Assembly (NCBI RefSeq): GCF_963677305.1
Contig: NZ_OY781925.1
Coordinates: 2,085,501-2,149,500, forward strand
Reading direction: 5' to 3'
Length of the DNA: 64,000 bases
DNA from: an uncultured Holophaga sp.
GTDB taxonomy: Bacteria > Acidobacteriota > Holophagae > Holophagales > Holophagaceae
Both the position numbers and the translations under genes were made by a program. The stretch's first letter is position 1, and the number at the start of each line of letters is the position of its first letter. This document shows positions 7,109 to 16,473 of the stretch, in pieces. Below the pieces are notes generated by a model. That model had not been told where the DNA came from. It was given only the letters and a program-made list of their open reading frames with translations, and ran no database searches.

Positions 7109-9226
7109 ATGCACCTCAGAATGATGATTCCGATGCTGATGGCCGGTTCGGCTCTCATGGCCGCCCCCCATGCGGCCCGGTTCTCCAGCTTCAATGATTG
7201 GCTCGGAGCCGAGAACCAGGGCGTGCGGATCGGGGCTGATGGCCGGCTCAGCCTGGCTCCCGCCCTGCGCAGGGTCGCCCAGGTGCCCGAGGGGGTGATC
7301 TGGGCCTCGGTCTCCGATGGAGCCGGGGGAGTCTACCTCAGCGCGGGGAACCAGGGGCGGCTCTTCCGCTACAGTGGCGGCCAGGTGAAGCCCCTGGCCC
7401 AGGTGAAGGGAGGCATGGTCTTCGCCATGGCTCGCCTGGGGCGGGATCTCCTGGTGGCGCCCTCCGGAGAGGGCAAGATCCTCCGCATCAGCGAGAGCGG
7501 CCAGGTCAGCACCTTCGCGGAGACCGAGCTCAGGGTGGTCTGGAACATGGTGGCCGAGGGCAGCGACCTGATCCTGGCGGGAGCGGGAGAGCGCGGGGCC
7601 ACCCTGGCCATCGCCCGGGAGGGCAGCAGCCGGAAGCTGGCGGAGCTGCCCGATGAGACAGCCTTCACGGCCCTGACTCCCGATGGGCAGGGGGGTTATT
7701 ACCTGGGCACCCATGGCCGGGGTCTGGTGGTCCGTTACTCGGGGATGGGGGCCGGAGACCGCCTGGAGACCCTGATGGCCACGGGGATGGAGGAGGTCCG
7801 GAGCCTGGTGGTGGACCAGGGGGCCCTTTATGTGGGTGCGGACAACGGCCTTGCCCAACAGCTCTCCTCTGGTCACCTGGAGCGCCGGGAGAGCTACCTC
7901 CCGGTGAAGGGAGGCCCCCTGCGCTCGATGCTGGTGCGTCTGGACAGGGACCGTGTGCCTGAGACTCTCTGGCAGAGCGCCCAAAGCCAGATCTTTGCCA
8001 TGACGGTCTGGAACGGTCAGCTGCTCCTCGGCACCGGCAGCCGGGGCAGGCTCTTCTCGGTGCCCCTGGACGCTGCTGTGCGGGCCAGGGACCCCTTCTG
8101 TGCCCTGACCGACATCGGCACGGCCCAGGCCAATGCCTTCCTGCCCATGGGTCAGGACCTGATGGTTGTGGGGTCCAACCCCGGTGAGCTTCATCTCCTC
8201 TCCCTCGCCCAGGCCACGGAGGGGGTGATCGACAGTCCTGTCCTCAAGGGGGCCCCGCTGGCCGATTGGGGCCGGGCCTACCTGGATGCCGACACCCCCA
8301 CCGGGACCAAGGTCGAGTTCCAGATGCGCACGGGCTTCACCGAGAACCCCGACTCCACTTGGTCCCCCTGGACTCCACCCCTTCAGAGTGGCGAGCGCCC
8401 GGGACTCAAGCCCTCCCGCTTCGCCCAGATCCGGGTGAAGCTCTCCAGCAGCAGGGGAGGGGCCACACCCGGCGTGGATGGCATCGCATTCCACTGGGCG
8501 GGACGGAATCTTGCGCCGGTGTGGTCCGATGTGGAGGTCATGCCGCCGGGCCTGGTGGTGACCCGCCAGAGTCCCCTGGGGGAGATCGGTATTGAACGGG
8601 TACCCACCTCCACCCAGAAGCTCATCCCCGCCCTCAGCCTGGCGGGCAGCGAGAAGCGCAGTTTCCGCCGGGGTGCCCAGGCCTTCCGCTTCCTGGTGAA
8701 CGACCCCAATGGCGACGAACTCGCCTTCCGGATCCGCCTCCTCCCGGAGCAGGGAGCACCCATCGAGCTGGAGAAGGCCTGGCCGGATCCCTTCTATACC
8801 TTCGACACGCTTCCGGTCCCCGATGGCCGATACCGTCTGGAAGTCACGGCCGATGACGCCCCCAGCCAGCCCTTCAATGGTTCCATGGCTTCCGTTTGGC
8901 GGACGGCTCCCTTCGTCATCGACCACACCCCTGCGGTGATCCGGGAACTCAGTGCGGTGCCGGAGGGAGATGGTCTCCGGGTGCGCTTCACCGCCCAGGA
9001 TGGCACCTCCCTCCTGGGAGAGGCCTCGGTCTCCGTGGATGGGGATGACTGGCTCCAGATCGCGCCTGAGGATCAGGTCTTCGACAGCCGCGAGGAGCAC
9101 TTTGATGTCCTCATCCCCCGGGAGCGGATCAAGGGGGACCGTCTCCTGGTGAGGGTGGTGGACGGCTGCAACAACGAGCAGACGGCCGCCGTCACCATCG
9201 GCGTGCTGCCAGGGCGGAGGAAGTAG
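7109..9226 (+). CDS. Secreted beta-propeller-like protein of unknown function
   Basis: A 705-aa exported protein; residues 1-20 form a signal peptide ending near AAPHAA. Residues about 50-330 contain recurring blades with patterns such as GGVYLSAGNQGRLFRYSGG, GGYYLGTHGRGLVVRYS and LLLGTGSRGRLFSVPLD, spaced 45-60 residues apart. That suggests a two-component-like or WD-type propeller. The C-terminal half is beta-sandwich-like, with FRFLVNDPNGDELAFRIRL and GRYRLEVTADDAPSQP resembling fibronectin type III or Ig-like folds. It follows the S55 peptidase at 47 nt, so the two may act together in the periplasm. Function is not known; only the architecture is supported. Confidence 0.7.
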   Translation: MHLRMMIPMLMAGSALMAAPHAARFSSFNDWLGAENQGVRIGADGRLSLAPALRRVAQVPEGVIWASVSDGAGGVYLSAGNQGRLFRYSGGQVKPLAQVKGGMVFAMARLGRDLLVAPSGEGKILRISESGQVSTFAETELRVVWNMVAEGSDLILAGAGERGATLAIAREGSSRKLAELPDETAFTALTPDGQGGYYLGTHGRGLVVRYSGMGAGDRLETLMATGMEEVRSLVVDQGALYVGADNGLAQQLSSGHLERRESYLPVKGGPLRSMLVRLDRDRVPETLWQSAQSQIFAMTVWNGQLLLGTGSRGRLFSVPLDAAVRARDPFCALTDIGTAQANAFLPMGQDLMVVGSNPGELHLLSLAQATEGVIDSPVLKGAPLADWGRAYLDADTPTGTKVEFQMRTGFTENPDSTWSPWTPPLQSGERPGLKPSRFAQIRVKLSSSRGGATPGVDGIAFHWAGRNLAPVWSDVEVMPPGLVVTRQSPLGEIGIERVPTSTQKLIPALSLAGSEKRSFRRGAQAFRFLVNDPNGDELAFRIRLLPEQGAPIELEKAWPDPFYTFDTLPVPDGRYRLEVTADDAPSQPFNGSMASVWRTAPFVIDHTPAVIRELSAVPEGDGLRVRFTAQDGTSLLGEASVSVDGDDWLQIAPEDQVFDSREEHFDVLIPRERIKGDRLLVRVVDGCNNEQTAAVTIGVLPGRRK

Positions 9227-9227
9227 G

Positions 9228-10379
9228 TCAGGCCTCAGGCGGGGCCACGGCGATGGGCTCCTTGACCCCCGCCAGGGTGGTGAAGTTGCGGAGCTTCTCC
9301 AGGTGGGCCGCTCTCAGGAGGGTCCCCTTGGGGATGATCAGCCACCCGGTCAGCGTCTCGACATTCTCCAACACCACCAGCCCCGCCTGCAGTTCGCTGA
9401 CGGTGAGGAAGGCGGGCTCCTTGTCGCCGGTCTCCACCTCGGCTTCCAGGACGTTCTGGAGGGCGTGGAGCACCCGGATGTCATACCAGGCCGTGCGTCC
9501 GAACATGTCCTGGACGGCATGGAGGGGGCCCGGCAGCTTCAGCAGGAGGTCCAGGTAGTCGCCCACGGCCCGCAGGATCCGGGAGCCCAGGGGGATCTCC
9601 TCCTCCTTCACGTTGTCCTGGGGAAAGCCGGAGCCGTTGAAGTTCTTCTGGGCGTAGTAGACGATGTTCGCCACCTCCTCCAGCCGGGGGATCTTGCGGA
9701 TGAGATTGGAGCCGATCTCGGGCACCCTGGCGTACATCTCCCGCTCGGCACTGGTGAGGATGGCCCCGCGGCGCACCTTCTCCAGGACCTGGGGGGGGAC
9801 CATCAGGACCCCGATCTGGCTCAGGACCGAGGCGACGCCCATCATCCACGGATCCTCCATGCCCAGATCCTTCGCCACCTGCTCGGTGATCTCGGCGAGC
9901 CGCTGGGAGCGTCCGAAGCTGGTGGGGTCCAGCATGGAGAGCAGCTCCACCATCATGGAGATGGCCCCGGTCAAGGTCTGCTCCAGGAGCTCCTTCTCCG
10001 CCCGGACCAGGGCGTACTGGTCGAGAGCTGCATCGAGCACCTGGCCCAGGGTCTCGGCGTCGCAGGGCTTGGTCAGGAATCGGAAGATGGCACCCCGGTT
10101 GACGGCGTCCGTGGCGGTCTGCTGGTCGGCATTGCCCGTGAGCATGATCCTCACGGTCTCCGGTGCGAGTTCCTTCACCTTGGACAGGAGCTGGACGCCG
10201 TCCATCCTGGGCATGCGCATGTCAGAGACGATGACCGCATAGGGGCCAGAGCCCTCCAGGCGCAGCAGGGCCTCCTCGCCCCCGGTGGCCGTCTCGATCT
10301 GGAAGCGCTTCCGGAGCACCCGGGTGTAGGCCGAGAGCACGTTCTCTTCATCATCAACGAACAGGATCTTGCGCGTCAT
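9228..10379 (-). CDS. Response regulator with degenerate HD-GYP domain (1)
   Basis: A 383-aa protein: an N-terminal receiver (FVDDEENVLSAY, phospho-acceptor Asp in VSDMRMPRMDG, Lys in FLTKPC) and an HD-GYP-like output from about residue 150. The HD-GYP scaffold is recognisable, with EREMYARVPEIGSNLI, NGSGFP and a late Asp in GDYLD. However, the HD motif reads SQIG and the HH pair reads YYAQ. Metal-binding and catalytic residues are thus missing, and c-di-GMP hydrolysis is not expected. The domain may bind ligand or partners instead. It is the last gene of a five-gene minus-strand signalling operon, 15 nt after the previous gene. Confidence 0.85.
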   Translation of the reverse strand: MTRKILFVDDEENVLSAYTRVLRKRFQIETATGGEEALLRLEGSGPYAVIVSDMRMPRMDGVQLLSKVKELAPETVRIMLTGNADQQTATDAVNRGAIFRFLTKPCDAETLGQVLDAALDQYALVRAEKELLEQTLTGAISMMVELLSMLDPTSFGRSQRLAEITEQVAKDLGMEDPWMMGVASVLSQIGVLMVPPQVLEKVRRGAILTSAEREMYARVPEIGSNLIRKIPRLEEVANIVYYAQKNFNGSGFPQDNVKEEEIPLGSRILRAVGDYLDLLLKLPGPLHAVQDMFGRTAWYDIRVLHALQNVLEAEVETGDKEPAFLTVSELQAGLVVLENVETLTGWLIIPKGTLLRAAHLEKLRNFTTLAGVKEPIAVAPPEA

Positions 10380-10394
10380 GGCGGGTCGCCCCCT

Positions 10395-11501
10395 TCAGTC
10401 AGAGATGTGGATGGGGTCCGTCACCACGCGGAGGTTGATGAGGGCGCCGATGAGGTCCAGGTGGGCACGGTCCAGACGGAGGCCCCGCATCAGGATAGGG
10501 TTCCCCGCAGGGTCCAGGATGTCCTTGGCCAGCAGGGAGCCCTCGGGGATCTGGTCGTGGGGCAGGGACCGCTCCGGAAGGGCAGGGACCGGGGTGAAGA
10601 GCCGGGCCATGGCCGCCAGAGGGCCAGCCAGGGCAGCGTCGAGCTGGAGCCGCATCTCCTCCAGCACCACCAGGGCGTCGTGGCGCTCCTGGTCCCGTCG
10701 GGAGAACTCGCTGACGAGCCAGAGGAGGGTGGCCTCCCGGTCCCCGCCCCCTTCCGCGGCCTGAAGGCGGATCAGGTTGGCCACCCGCTCCATCCTGGGG
10801 ATGTTCTCCACCAACCGGGCTCCGAACTCGGGAACCCTTGTGAGCATGGTGTGCTCACTGATGGAGAGAGGCTTCCTTTCCCGCAGTTTGGATCGGAGGC
10901 TCATGGGGAGCATGGCCTGGCCGATGGGGGCCAGCAGGGCGGCGGCCTCCAGATCCCAGGTGCTCTCCAGCCCCATGCCCGCACCCAGGGCCCTCACCCG
11001 CTCCCGGGTGAGCTGGGCCAGGTGGCTGGCTTCCGGATTGGCGAATCCGATGAGCTCGGTCAGGACCCTCAGGCTGCCCATCAGGGTGCGCTCCAGGAGG
11101 ATCTTCTCGGACTGCTGGAGGTGGTGTTGCCGCAGCGCTGCCAGGAGGACGGTCTTCATCAGGTCGGGGGAGTAGGGCTTGGTGAGGAAGCGGAAGACCT
11201 CCCCCTGGTTCACGGCGTCCATGGCCGTGCCCTGGTCGGCGTTGCCGGTGAGCATGACGCGGATCACCTCGGGCCAGCGCTCCTTGATGATCTTGAGCAG
11301 CTCGAGGCCGTCCATGCCGGGCATCCGCATGTCGGCCACGACCACGGCGAAGGGACCATGGTCCTCCATGGCCTGGAGGGCCTGCTCACCCCCCATGGCC
11401 ACCTCGATGGGGAAGAGCCGGCTGAGGTTCCGGTAGTAGCCCTGGAGGACATTCTCGTCATCGTCCACCAGGAGGATCTTCCGGGAGATGGTGCCATCCA
11501 T
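10395..11501 (-). CDS. Response regulator with degenerate HD-GYP domain (2)
   Basis: A 368-aa paralogue of the next gene downstream. The receiver is intact (LVDDDENVLQGYY, Asp in VVADMRMPGMDG, FLTKPYS). The output region keeps only the helical outline of HD-GYP: LLAPIG in place of HDIG, LTRVPEFGARLVENIPRMERV, and no GYP-like motif at all. This is further decayed than its neighbour. The pair is probably a tandem duplication that lost phosphodiesterase activity. It starts 2 nt upstream of the stop-side gap of the HDOD gene, so translation is likely coupled within the operon. Confidence 0.8.
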   Translation of the reverse strand: MDGTISRKILLVDDDENVLQGYYRNLSRLFPIEVAMGGEQALQAMEDHGPFAVVVADMRMPGMDGLELLKIIKERWPEVIRVMLTGNADQGTAMDAVNQGEVFRFLTKPYSPDLMKTVLLAALRQHHLQQSEKILLERTLMGSLRVLTELIGFANPEASHLAQLTRERVRALGAGMGLESTWDLEAAALLAPIGQAMLPMSLRSKLRERKPLSISEHTMLTRVPEFGARLVENIPRMERVANLIRLQAAEGGGDREATLLWLVSEFSRRDQERHDALVVLEEMRLQLDAALAGPLAAMARLFTPVPALPERSLPHDQIPEGSLLAKDILDPAGNPILMRGLRLDRAHLDLIGALINLRVVTDPIHISD

Positions 11502-11502
11502 G

Positions 11503-12705
11503 TCAGCTCTCCTTCACCGGGCCGAGCAGGGCCCGCCAAGTGTCCAGATGTCCTGTCAGTCCGTGGATCTCCAGGTCGGCCTCCTGGACCGGGGGGCCGA
11601 AGAAGAGGGCGCTGGGGGTGCGCTCCCCCACCAGCCCCTCGGCGATCCTGACCGCCAGGGCGGGTGTGAGGCCGGGGGGGAAGAGGGAGGGGGGGCGGTG
11701 GTGCTTCCGGATGATCTCCAGCGTGGCGTCCGGGATGCCCCAGAGTCCCAGAAGATAGGTACCCACTTCCGTATGGCTCAGGTGGAAGAGGCGTTGCTCC
11801 GCCATGGTGATGTGGAGGTGTTCCTGGGTCGCGATCTCGATGGCGCGGTCATAGACCTCTGGGAAGCTGGCGGCGAGCACCAGAATGCCCACATCGTGCA
11901 GGATGCCCCCGACAAAGGCCGCCTCCTGGGCGGCCCGGTCGAGGCCCTCGGTGGCGGCGATGGCGCAGGCACAGTTGGCGGTGTCCAGGCTGTGCCTCCA
12001 GAGTTCCTCAAGGGAGAGCCCATGGGTCTCCAGCCCGTTGGATTCCAAGAAGATGCCGTGGGTGAGCACCAGGGTCCGGATGGTGTCCACGCCCAGGTAG
12101 GCCACGGCCTCGTGGGGGGTGTCGATGATCCGCCTCAGGCCGAAGAAGGCGCTGTTCACCAGCTTGAGGATGATGGACGTCATCCCCATGTCCCGCTCGA
12201 TGATGTCCCCCAGGGCCTTGGTCGTGGCGTGTTCATCGGCCATGGCCTCCCGGAGCCTCTGGTAGAGATCCGGGGCGCTGGGGAGCTGGACGATGGAGCC
12301 GATGATCCGCTTGACCTCTTCGCTCTCCAGGTTGGCGCTCAGGGCAAAGGCGTGCTGGATCATGGACTTGAGATGGCTGGCTTCGCAGGGCTTGCCGATG
12401 TACTGGTGGGCCACCCCCACGCACTGGGAGACCAGGTCCCGATCGGCATGGCCGGAGAGCACCAGGCGGATGGTGGCTGGGTGGCGCCGCATCACCTCCT
12501 GGAGCAGCTGGGCCCCGTTCATGCCCGGCATACGCATGTCGCTGACGACCACATCGAAGTGGGACTTGTCCATGAGGCCCAGGGCCGCCTCGCCACCCTC
12601 GGCGAAGACCATCTCCCACTCGCTGCGCATCTGATGGAGCATCCGCTGGAGCCCCTGGAGGACCAGCGGCTCGTCATCCACGAAGAGAATGCGTTTCTGG
12701 GTCAT
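11503..12705 (-). CDS. Response regulator with HDOD domain
   Basis: A 400-aa REC-HDOD protein. The receiver spans residues 1-120 (FVDDEPLVLQGLQRML, Asp in VVSDMRMPGMNG, GKPC in place of the usual TKP). The HDOD domain begins near residue 145 with the usual LPSAPDLYQRL and LVNSAFFGLRRII motifs, with FVGGILHDVGILVL and HTEVGTYLLGLWGIPD further on. HDOD proteins are HD-like domains without phosphodiesterase activity, often used in signalling and motility control. Its ATG overlaps the stop of the upstream kinase gene by 4 nt, which implies translational coupling and a shared pathway. Confidence 0.9.
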   Translation of the reverse strand: MTQKRILFVDDEPLVLQGLQRMLHQMRSEWEMVFAEGGEAALGLMDKSHFDVVVSDMRMPGMNGAQLLQEVMRRHPATIRLVLSGHADRDLVSQCVGVAHQYIGKPCEASHLKSMIQHAFALSANLESEEVKRIIGSIVQLPSAPDLYQRLREAMADEHATTKALGDIIERDMGMTSIILKLVNSAFFGLRRIIDTPHEAVAYLGVDTIRTLVLTHGIFLESNGLETHGLSLEELWRHSLDTANCACAIAATEGLDRAAQEAAFVGGILHDVGILVLAASFPEVYDRAIEIATQEHLHITMAEQRLFHLSHTEVGTYLLGLWGIPDATLEIIRKHHRPPSLFPPGLTPALAVRIAEGLVGERTPSALFFGPPVQEADLEIHGLTGHLDTWRALLGPVKES

Positions 12706-14369
12706 GGTTCCGCGTCCTGTTCCGGGGGGGTGAGGGGGAAACGAAGGATGAAGGTGGCACCCTCGCCCTCGCTGCTGGTGGCCTCGACCGTGCCCCCGTG
12801 CTTGACCATGACGGAGTGGACGATGGAGAGGCCTTGGCCGGTGCCCTTGCCCACGGGCTTGGTGGTGAAGAAGGGCAGCCAGATCTGGGGCAGGATGGCC
12901 GCCGGGATCCCTGGACCGGTGTCCTGGATCCGGATCTCCGCCCAGTCCCCATCCCGGCGGGTGCTGAGGGTGATGAGCCCCTTCGGTCCCTCCTGGCCGC
13001 CCTGCTTCTCGGCGATGGCGTGGGCGGCGTTGATGACCACATTGAGGATCACCTGGTTGAACTCACCCGGATAGCAGGGCACCTGGGGCAGGTCCGGATC
13101 GAAGCGGGTCTCCACTTCGGCCACGTATTTCCACTCGTTGCGGCTTACCGTGAGGGTGCTGGTGATGGCCTGGTTGAGGTCCACCAGCACCCTGCCCACC
13201 GTGCCTGGATGGCTGAAGTATTTCATGGCCTTGACGATGGTGGAGACGCGCTCCACCCCGTCCAGAGACTGGACCAGGGCTCTGGGGCCCTCCTCCATCA
13301 GATACTCGATCTCCTCGGCCTCCTCCACGGCCCTGAAGGCCAGGACCTCCCCCGTGAGGGAGGGGACTTGGCTGGCCAGGTCCAGAAGGGGGTGCAGGGC
13401 GTCCATCATCCTCTGGAGGCTCCCGAAGGCATCGGTGATGAAACGGAGATTGTCCCCGATGAACTGGATGGGGGTGTTGATCTCGTGGGCGATGCCGGCG
13501 GCCAGTTGGCCCACGGCCTCCATCTTCTGGGCGTGCCGGAGCTGGACCTCCACCTGGGAGCGCTCGGTCTCGGCCTGCTTCCGCTCGGTGATGTCCCGGG
13601 AGACCAGGAGGAGGGTTTCCCGGTTTCCTCCCGGGTCCTCCACCATGGAGACCTGCCCCTCCATGGCCACCCACTCCTCACGGACGTTGACGATGCGGTA
13701 CTCGAAGATCTGGGTGAGCCCGTTGGCCGCACCGGTCTCCAGGGCCTGCCAGAAGCGGTCCTGGTCCTCGGGGTGGACCGCGTCGATCATCCGGCGTGTG
13801 GCGAACCAGGTACTGGGCTGGCCCAGGAAGCGCTGGAAGGAGGTGTTGTGGTAGACCATCCGGGTGTCCGCATCCAGCAGGCAGATGAAGTCCAGGGCGT
13901 TGTCCGTGGTGACCTTGAAGAGGCTTTCGGTCTTCTTGAGACGCCGCTCCATGGCCATGCGATGGGTGATGTCCCGGAAGAAGAAGACTGCGCTGATCTC
14001 CGTGCTGGCTGAAGGGCGCACCGCCAGCATCTCGTGGATCCGGGGTTCGCCTTCGTTCAGGGGGAAGTCGAAGCTGAGGCGGGGGAGCCCCCCCTTCAGG
14101 ATGCTGCTGGCGCCCAGGGCCACGATGCCCAAGCCGCCCTCGCGGTCCAGGATCCGCTTGCAGACCTCGGTGTAGGAGCAACCAGGGCTGCAGCCCGCCA
14201 CAAAGGGGTTGGCTCCCTTATAGGAAGCCCAGTTGCTGTTCACCGCAGCCAGGGTGCCGCTGGTGTCCACGATGCCCACACAGGCATCCAGGCTCTCCAT
14301 CAAGGCGGGGAACAGGACCGAGATGGGGCGGGCTCCCGGGTTTTGGTGCTGTTCGTCCATGGTTTCCAT
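12702..14369 (-). CDS. PAS sensor histidine kinase
   Basis: A 555-aa soluble kinase. Two PAS regions are visible, one about residues 20-140 containing GCSPGCSYTEVC and one about 145-270 ending LLLVSRDITERK. A coiled coil leads to the H-box LAAGIAHEINTPIQ with His295, then NVVINAAHAIAE, the G1 box IQDTGPGIP and the G2 box GKGTGQGLSI. The NTPIQ-type H-box is shared with the next kinase in the operon, which suggests duplication. A second ATG at 14360 has a better-spaced GAGG and may be the true start. Its receiver partners are probably the three response regulators encoded directly downstream. Confidence 0.88.
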   Translation of the reverse strand: METMDEQHQNPGARPISVLFPALMESLDACVGIVDTSGTLAAVNSNWASYKGANPFVAGCSPGCSYTEVCKRILDREGGLGIVALGASSILKGGLPRLSFDFPLNEGEPRIHEMLAVRPSASTEISAVFFFRDITHRMAMERRLKKTESLFKVTTDNALDFICLLDADTRMVYHNTSFQRFLGQPSTWFATRRMIDAVHPEDQDRFWQALETGAANGLTQIFEYRIVNVREEWVAMEGQVSMVEDPGGNRETLLLVSRDITERKQAETERSQVEVQLRHAQKMEAVGQLAAGIAHEINTPIQFIGDNLRFITDAFGSLQRMMDALHPLLDLASQVPSLTGEVLAFRAVEEAEEIEYLMEEGPRALVQSLDGVERVSTIVKAMKYFSHPGTVGRVLVDLNQAITSTLTVSRNEWKYVAEVETRFDPDLPQVPCYPGEFNQVILNVVINAAHAIAEKQGGQEGPKGLITLSTRRDGDWAEIRIQDTGPGIPAAILPQIWLPFFTTKPVGKGTGQGLSIVHSVMVKHGGTVEATSSEGEGATFILRFPLTPPEQDAEP

Positions 14370-14393
14370 CCTCGTTGGCGTGGTGGCGCCATC

Positions 14394-16436
14394 TCATAGG
14401 GTTTCGGAGTGGAGGGGCAATTCGATGAGGAAGGTGGTGCCTTCGCCCTCCCTGGACTCGACGGAGAGCCTTCCCCCATGCTTCTCGACGATCACGGAGT
14501 GGGCCAGGGACAGTCCCTGCCCGGTGCCCCTGCCCACGGGCTTGGTGGTGAAGAAGGGCTCGAAGATCCGCTCCCGGATCGCCTCGGGGATGCCCGTCCC
14601 CGTGTCCTCCACCTCGATGCGGACCGTGTCCCCCCTCTGCCGGGTGCGGATGATGATGCGGCCCAGGCCCTTGATTCCCCGCTGCTCCCTGGCCTCGGCG
14701 ATGGCATGGGCGGAGTTCACAATGAGGTTGAGGATCACCTGGTTGAGTTCACTGGGGTAGCAGGGCACCAGGGGGAGATCGGGAGCCAGGTCCAGCGTCA
14801 TCTCCGAGACGTACTTCCACTCGTTGCGCGATACCGTGGTGGTGCTGTTGATGGCCCTGTTGAGATCGATGGCCTCCCTGGAGGCCCCGCTGGGATGGCT
14901 GAAGTCCTTCATGGCCGAGACGATCCGGGTCACCCGTTCGACCCCCTCGATGGTCTGTTGGATCGCCTTGGGCACCTCCGTCCTCACAAAGTCGAAATCC
15001 AGGGCGCGGAAGCGGTTCCGGATCCGCGCCATGCCCTCGGCATCGGGGCCCTTCACCGCCTTGGAGATTTCCTCGAAAAAGCCGCAGAGCTCCCCAAGCG
15101 TGTCCCGGAGGAAGATGGCGTTGTCCCCGATGTACTGGGTGGGGGTGTTGATCTCATGGGCGATGCCGGCGGCGAGTTGGCCGATGGCCTCCAGTTTCTG
15201 GGCCTGCCTGAGCCGGGCTTCGATCTGGGCCCTGTCCGCCTCCTCCTGCTTGCGCTGGGTGATGTCCCGGGCGACAAAGAGGATCCGGTCCTCCCCGGGG
15301 TGATCTCCGCGGATGAGGCTGCCCCGGGATTCGAACCACCGATAGCTGCCATCCCGGTGCCGCAGCCGGTATTCCAGGAGATTGGCGCTGCCCCCCGAGA
15401 GCAGGGAGGTCATGGCTTCGGCCATCCGGGGCGCATCCTCCGGGTGGAGGAGATCCCGCCGGTCGTGGCGGGCCATCTCCTCGGGAAGATAGCCCAGGGA
15501 GGCGCTGTAGGAGGAACTGGAATACAGGCGCTCGCCCTTGGCATCGACGATGGCCATGAGGTCCTGGACATTCTCGGAGATCACGGTGAAAAGGCTCTCG
15601 GAGGCCCGCAGCCGTGCCTCCAGTTCCTTGCGCTCTGTGACCTCCATGTAGGTGACCACCAGGCCGGATGGCCGCCGATCCTGGGCGAAGCGGGTGACAT
15701 CCAGGGCGAACCAGCGGGGCTTTGCCCCCTCCATGACCCGATAATCAATGCGGAAGAGGGGTCTGAGACCCCGGGCCACATCCAGGATCCCCTCTGAGGC
15801 CTCGGCCAGGTCCTCGTTGAGCTCATGGGCTTGGCAGCAGACCTGGAGATAGTCGGTACCCGGCGGGCAGTCCCAGATCAGGGGGTTGTGGGGATCCGAG
15901 TAGTGGGACCAGTTGCGGTTGACATCCAGGACCCGTCCGTCCCCGTCGAGGACGGCAATGCAGGCTGGCAGCGCATCCAGGGTGGTCTGCAGGAGTTCCC
16001 GGGACTGCCGGATCTCCCGGTCCAGGCGGGCCCGCTCGCAGGCGTTCCGGGTGACCCGCAGAACGGTGGCCGAGTCGAGGGTGCCCTTGACCAGCCAGTC
16101 CTGGGCGCCAGCCTGGAGGGCCTGGCGGACCAGGGCGTCTTCGTTCTCACCGCTCATGATCACCACGGGCGTGCCAGGGGAGCATTCCCTGAGTCGATGG
16201 AGGGTGCTGAGACCGAAGCTGTCCGGGAGGTTGAGATCGCTCACCACCAAGTCCCAGGATTGACCCGCCAGGGCTTCCAGGGCCTCCCTCAAGTCCCTGA
16301 CGGTGACAGGGTGCCAATCCCTGGCCGAGGAGAGCACCCGGGCCATCAGGCTTGCCCAGCGGGGGTCGTCCTCGATGACGAGGACCTTCACCGTTGCGGG
16401 CGATGGCTCATGACTTCCCTGGTCGTGTGGGGTCAT
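14394..16436 (-). CDS. Hybrid sensor histidine kinase (REC-PAS-PAS-HisKA-HATPase)
   Basis: A 680-aa kinase with the receiver at the N-terminus (LVIEDDPRWASLM, Asp in VVSDLNLPDS) rather than the C-terminus. Two PAS domains follow: about residues 150-280, ending YMEVTERKELEARL, and 290-410, ending ARDITQRKQEE. The H-box is LAAGIAHEINTPTQ with His427, and the ATPase boxes are NLIVNSAHAIAE, VEDTGTGIP and GRGTGQGLSL. It is the first gene of the five-gene signalling operon, 24 nt before the second kinase. I use ATG 16436, with GGAG 9 nt upstream. Extending to 16577 would add 47 residues that cross the intergenic hairpin, which is unlikely. Confidence 0.88.
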   Translation of the reverse strand: MTPHDQGSHEPSPATVKVLVIEDDPRWASLMARVLSSARDWHPVTVRDLREALEALAGQSWDLVVSDLNLPDSFGLSTLHRLRECSPGTPVVIMSGENEDALVRQALQAGAQDWLVKGTLDSATVLRVTRNACERARLDREIRQSRELLQTTLDALPACIAVLDGDGRVLDVNRNWSHYSDPHNPLIWDCPPGTDYLQVCCQAHELNEDLAEASEGILDVARGLRPLFRIDYRVMEGAKPRWFALDVTRFAQDRRPSGLVVTYMEVTERKELEARLRASESLFTVISENVQDLMAIVDAKGERLYSSSSYSASLGYLPEEMARHDRRDLLHPEDAPRMAEAMTSLLSGGSANLLEYRLRHRDGSYRWFESRGSLIRGDHPGEDRILFVARDITQRKQEEADRAQIEARLRQAQKLEAIGQLAAGIAHEINTPTQYIGDNAIFLRDTLGELCGFFEEISKAVKGPDAEGMARIRNRFRALDFDFVRTEVPKAIQQTIEGVERVTRIVSAMKDFSHPSGASREAIDLNRAINSTTTVSRNEWKYVSEMTLDLAPDLPLVPCYPSELNQVILNLIVNSAHAIAEAREQRGIKGLGRIIIRTRQRGDTVRIEVEDTGTGIPEAIRERIFEPFFTTKPVGRGTGQGLSLAHSVIVEKHGGRLSVESREGEGTTFLIELPLHSETL

Positions 16437-16473
16437 GCTGGGGGTCTCCGTATGGCTTCTCCCCTTTTTGATC

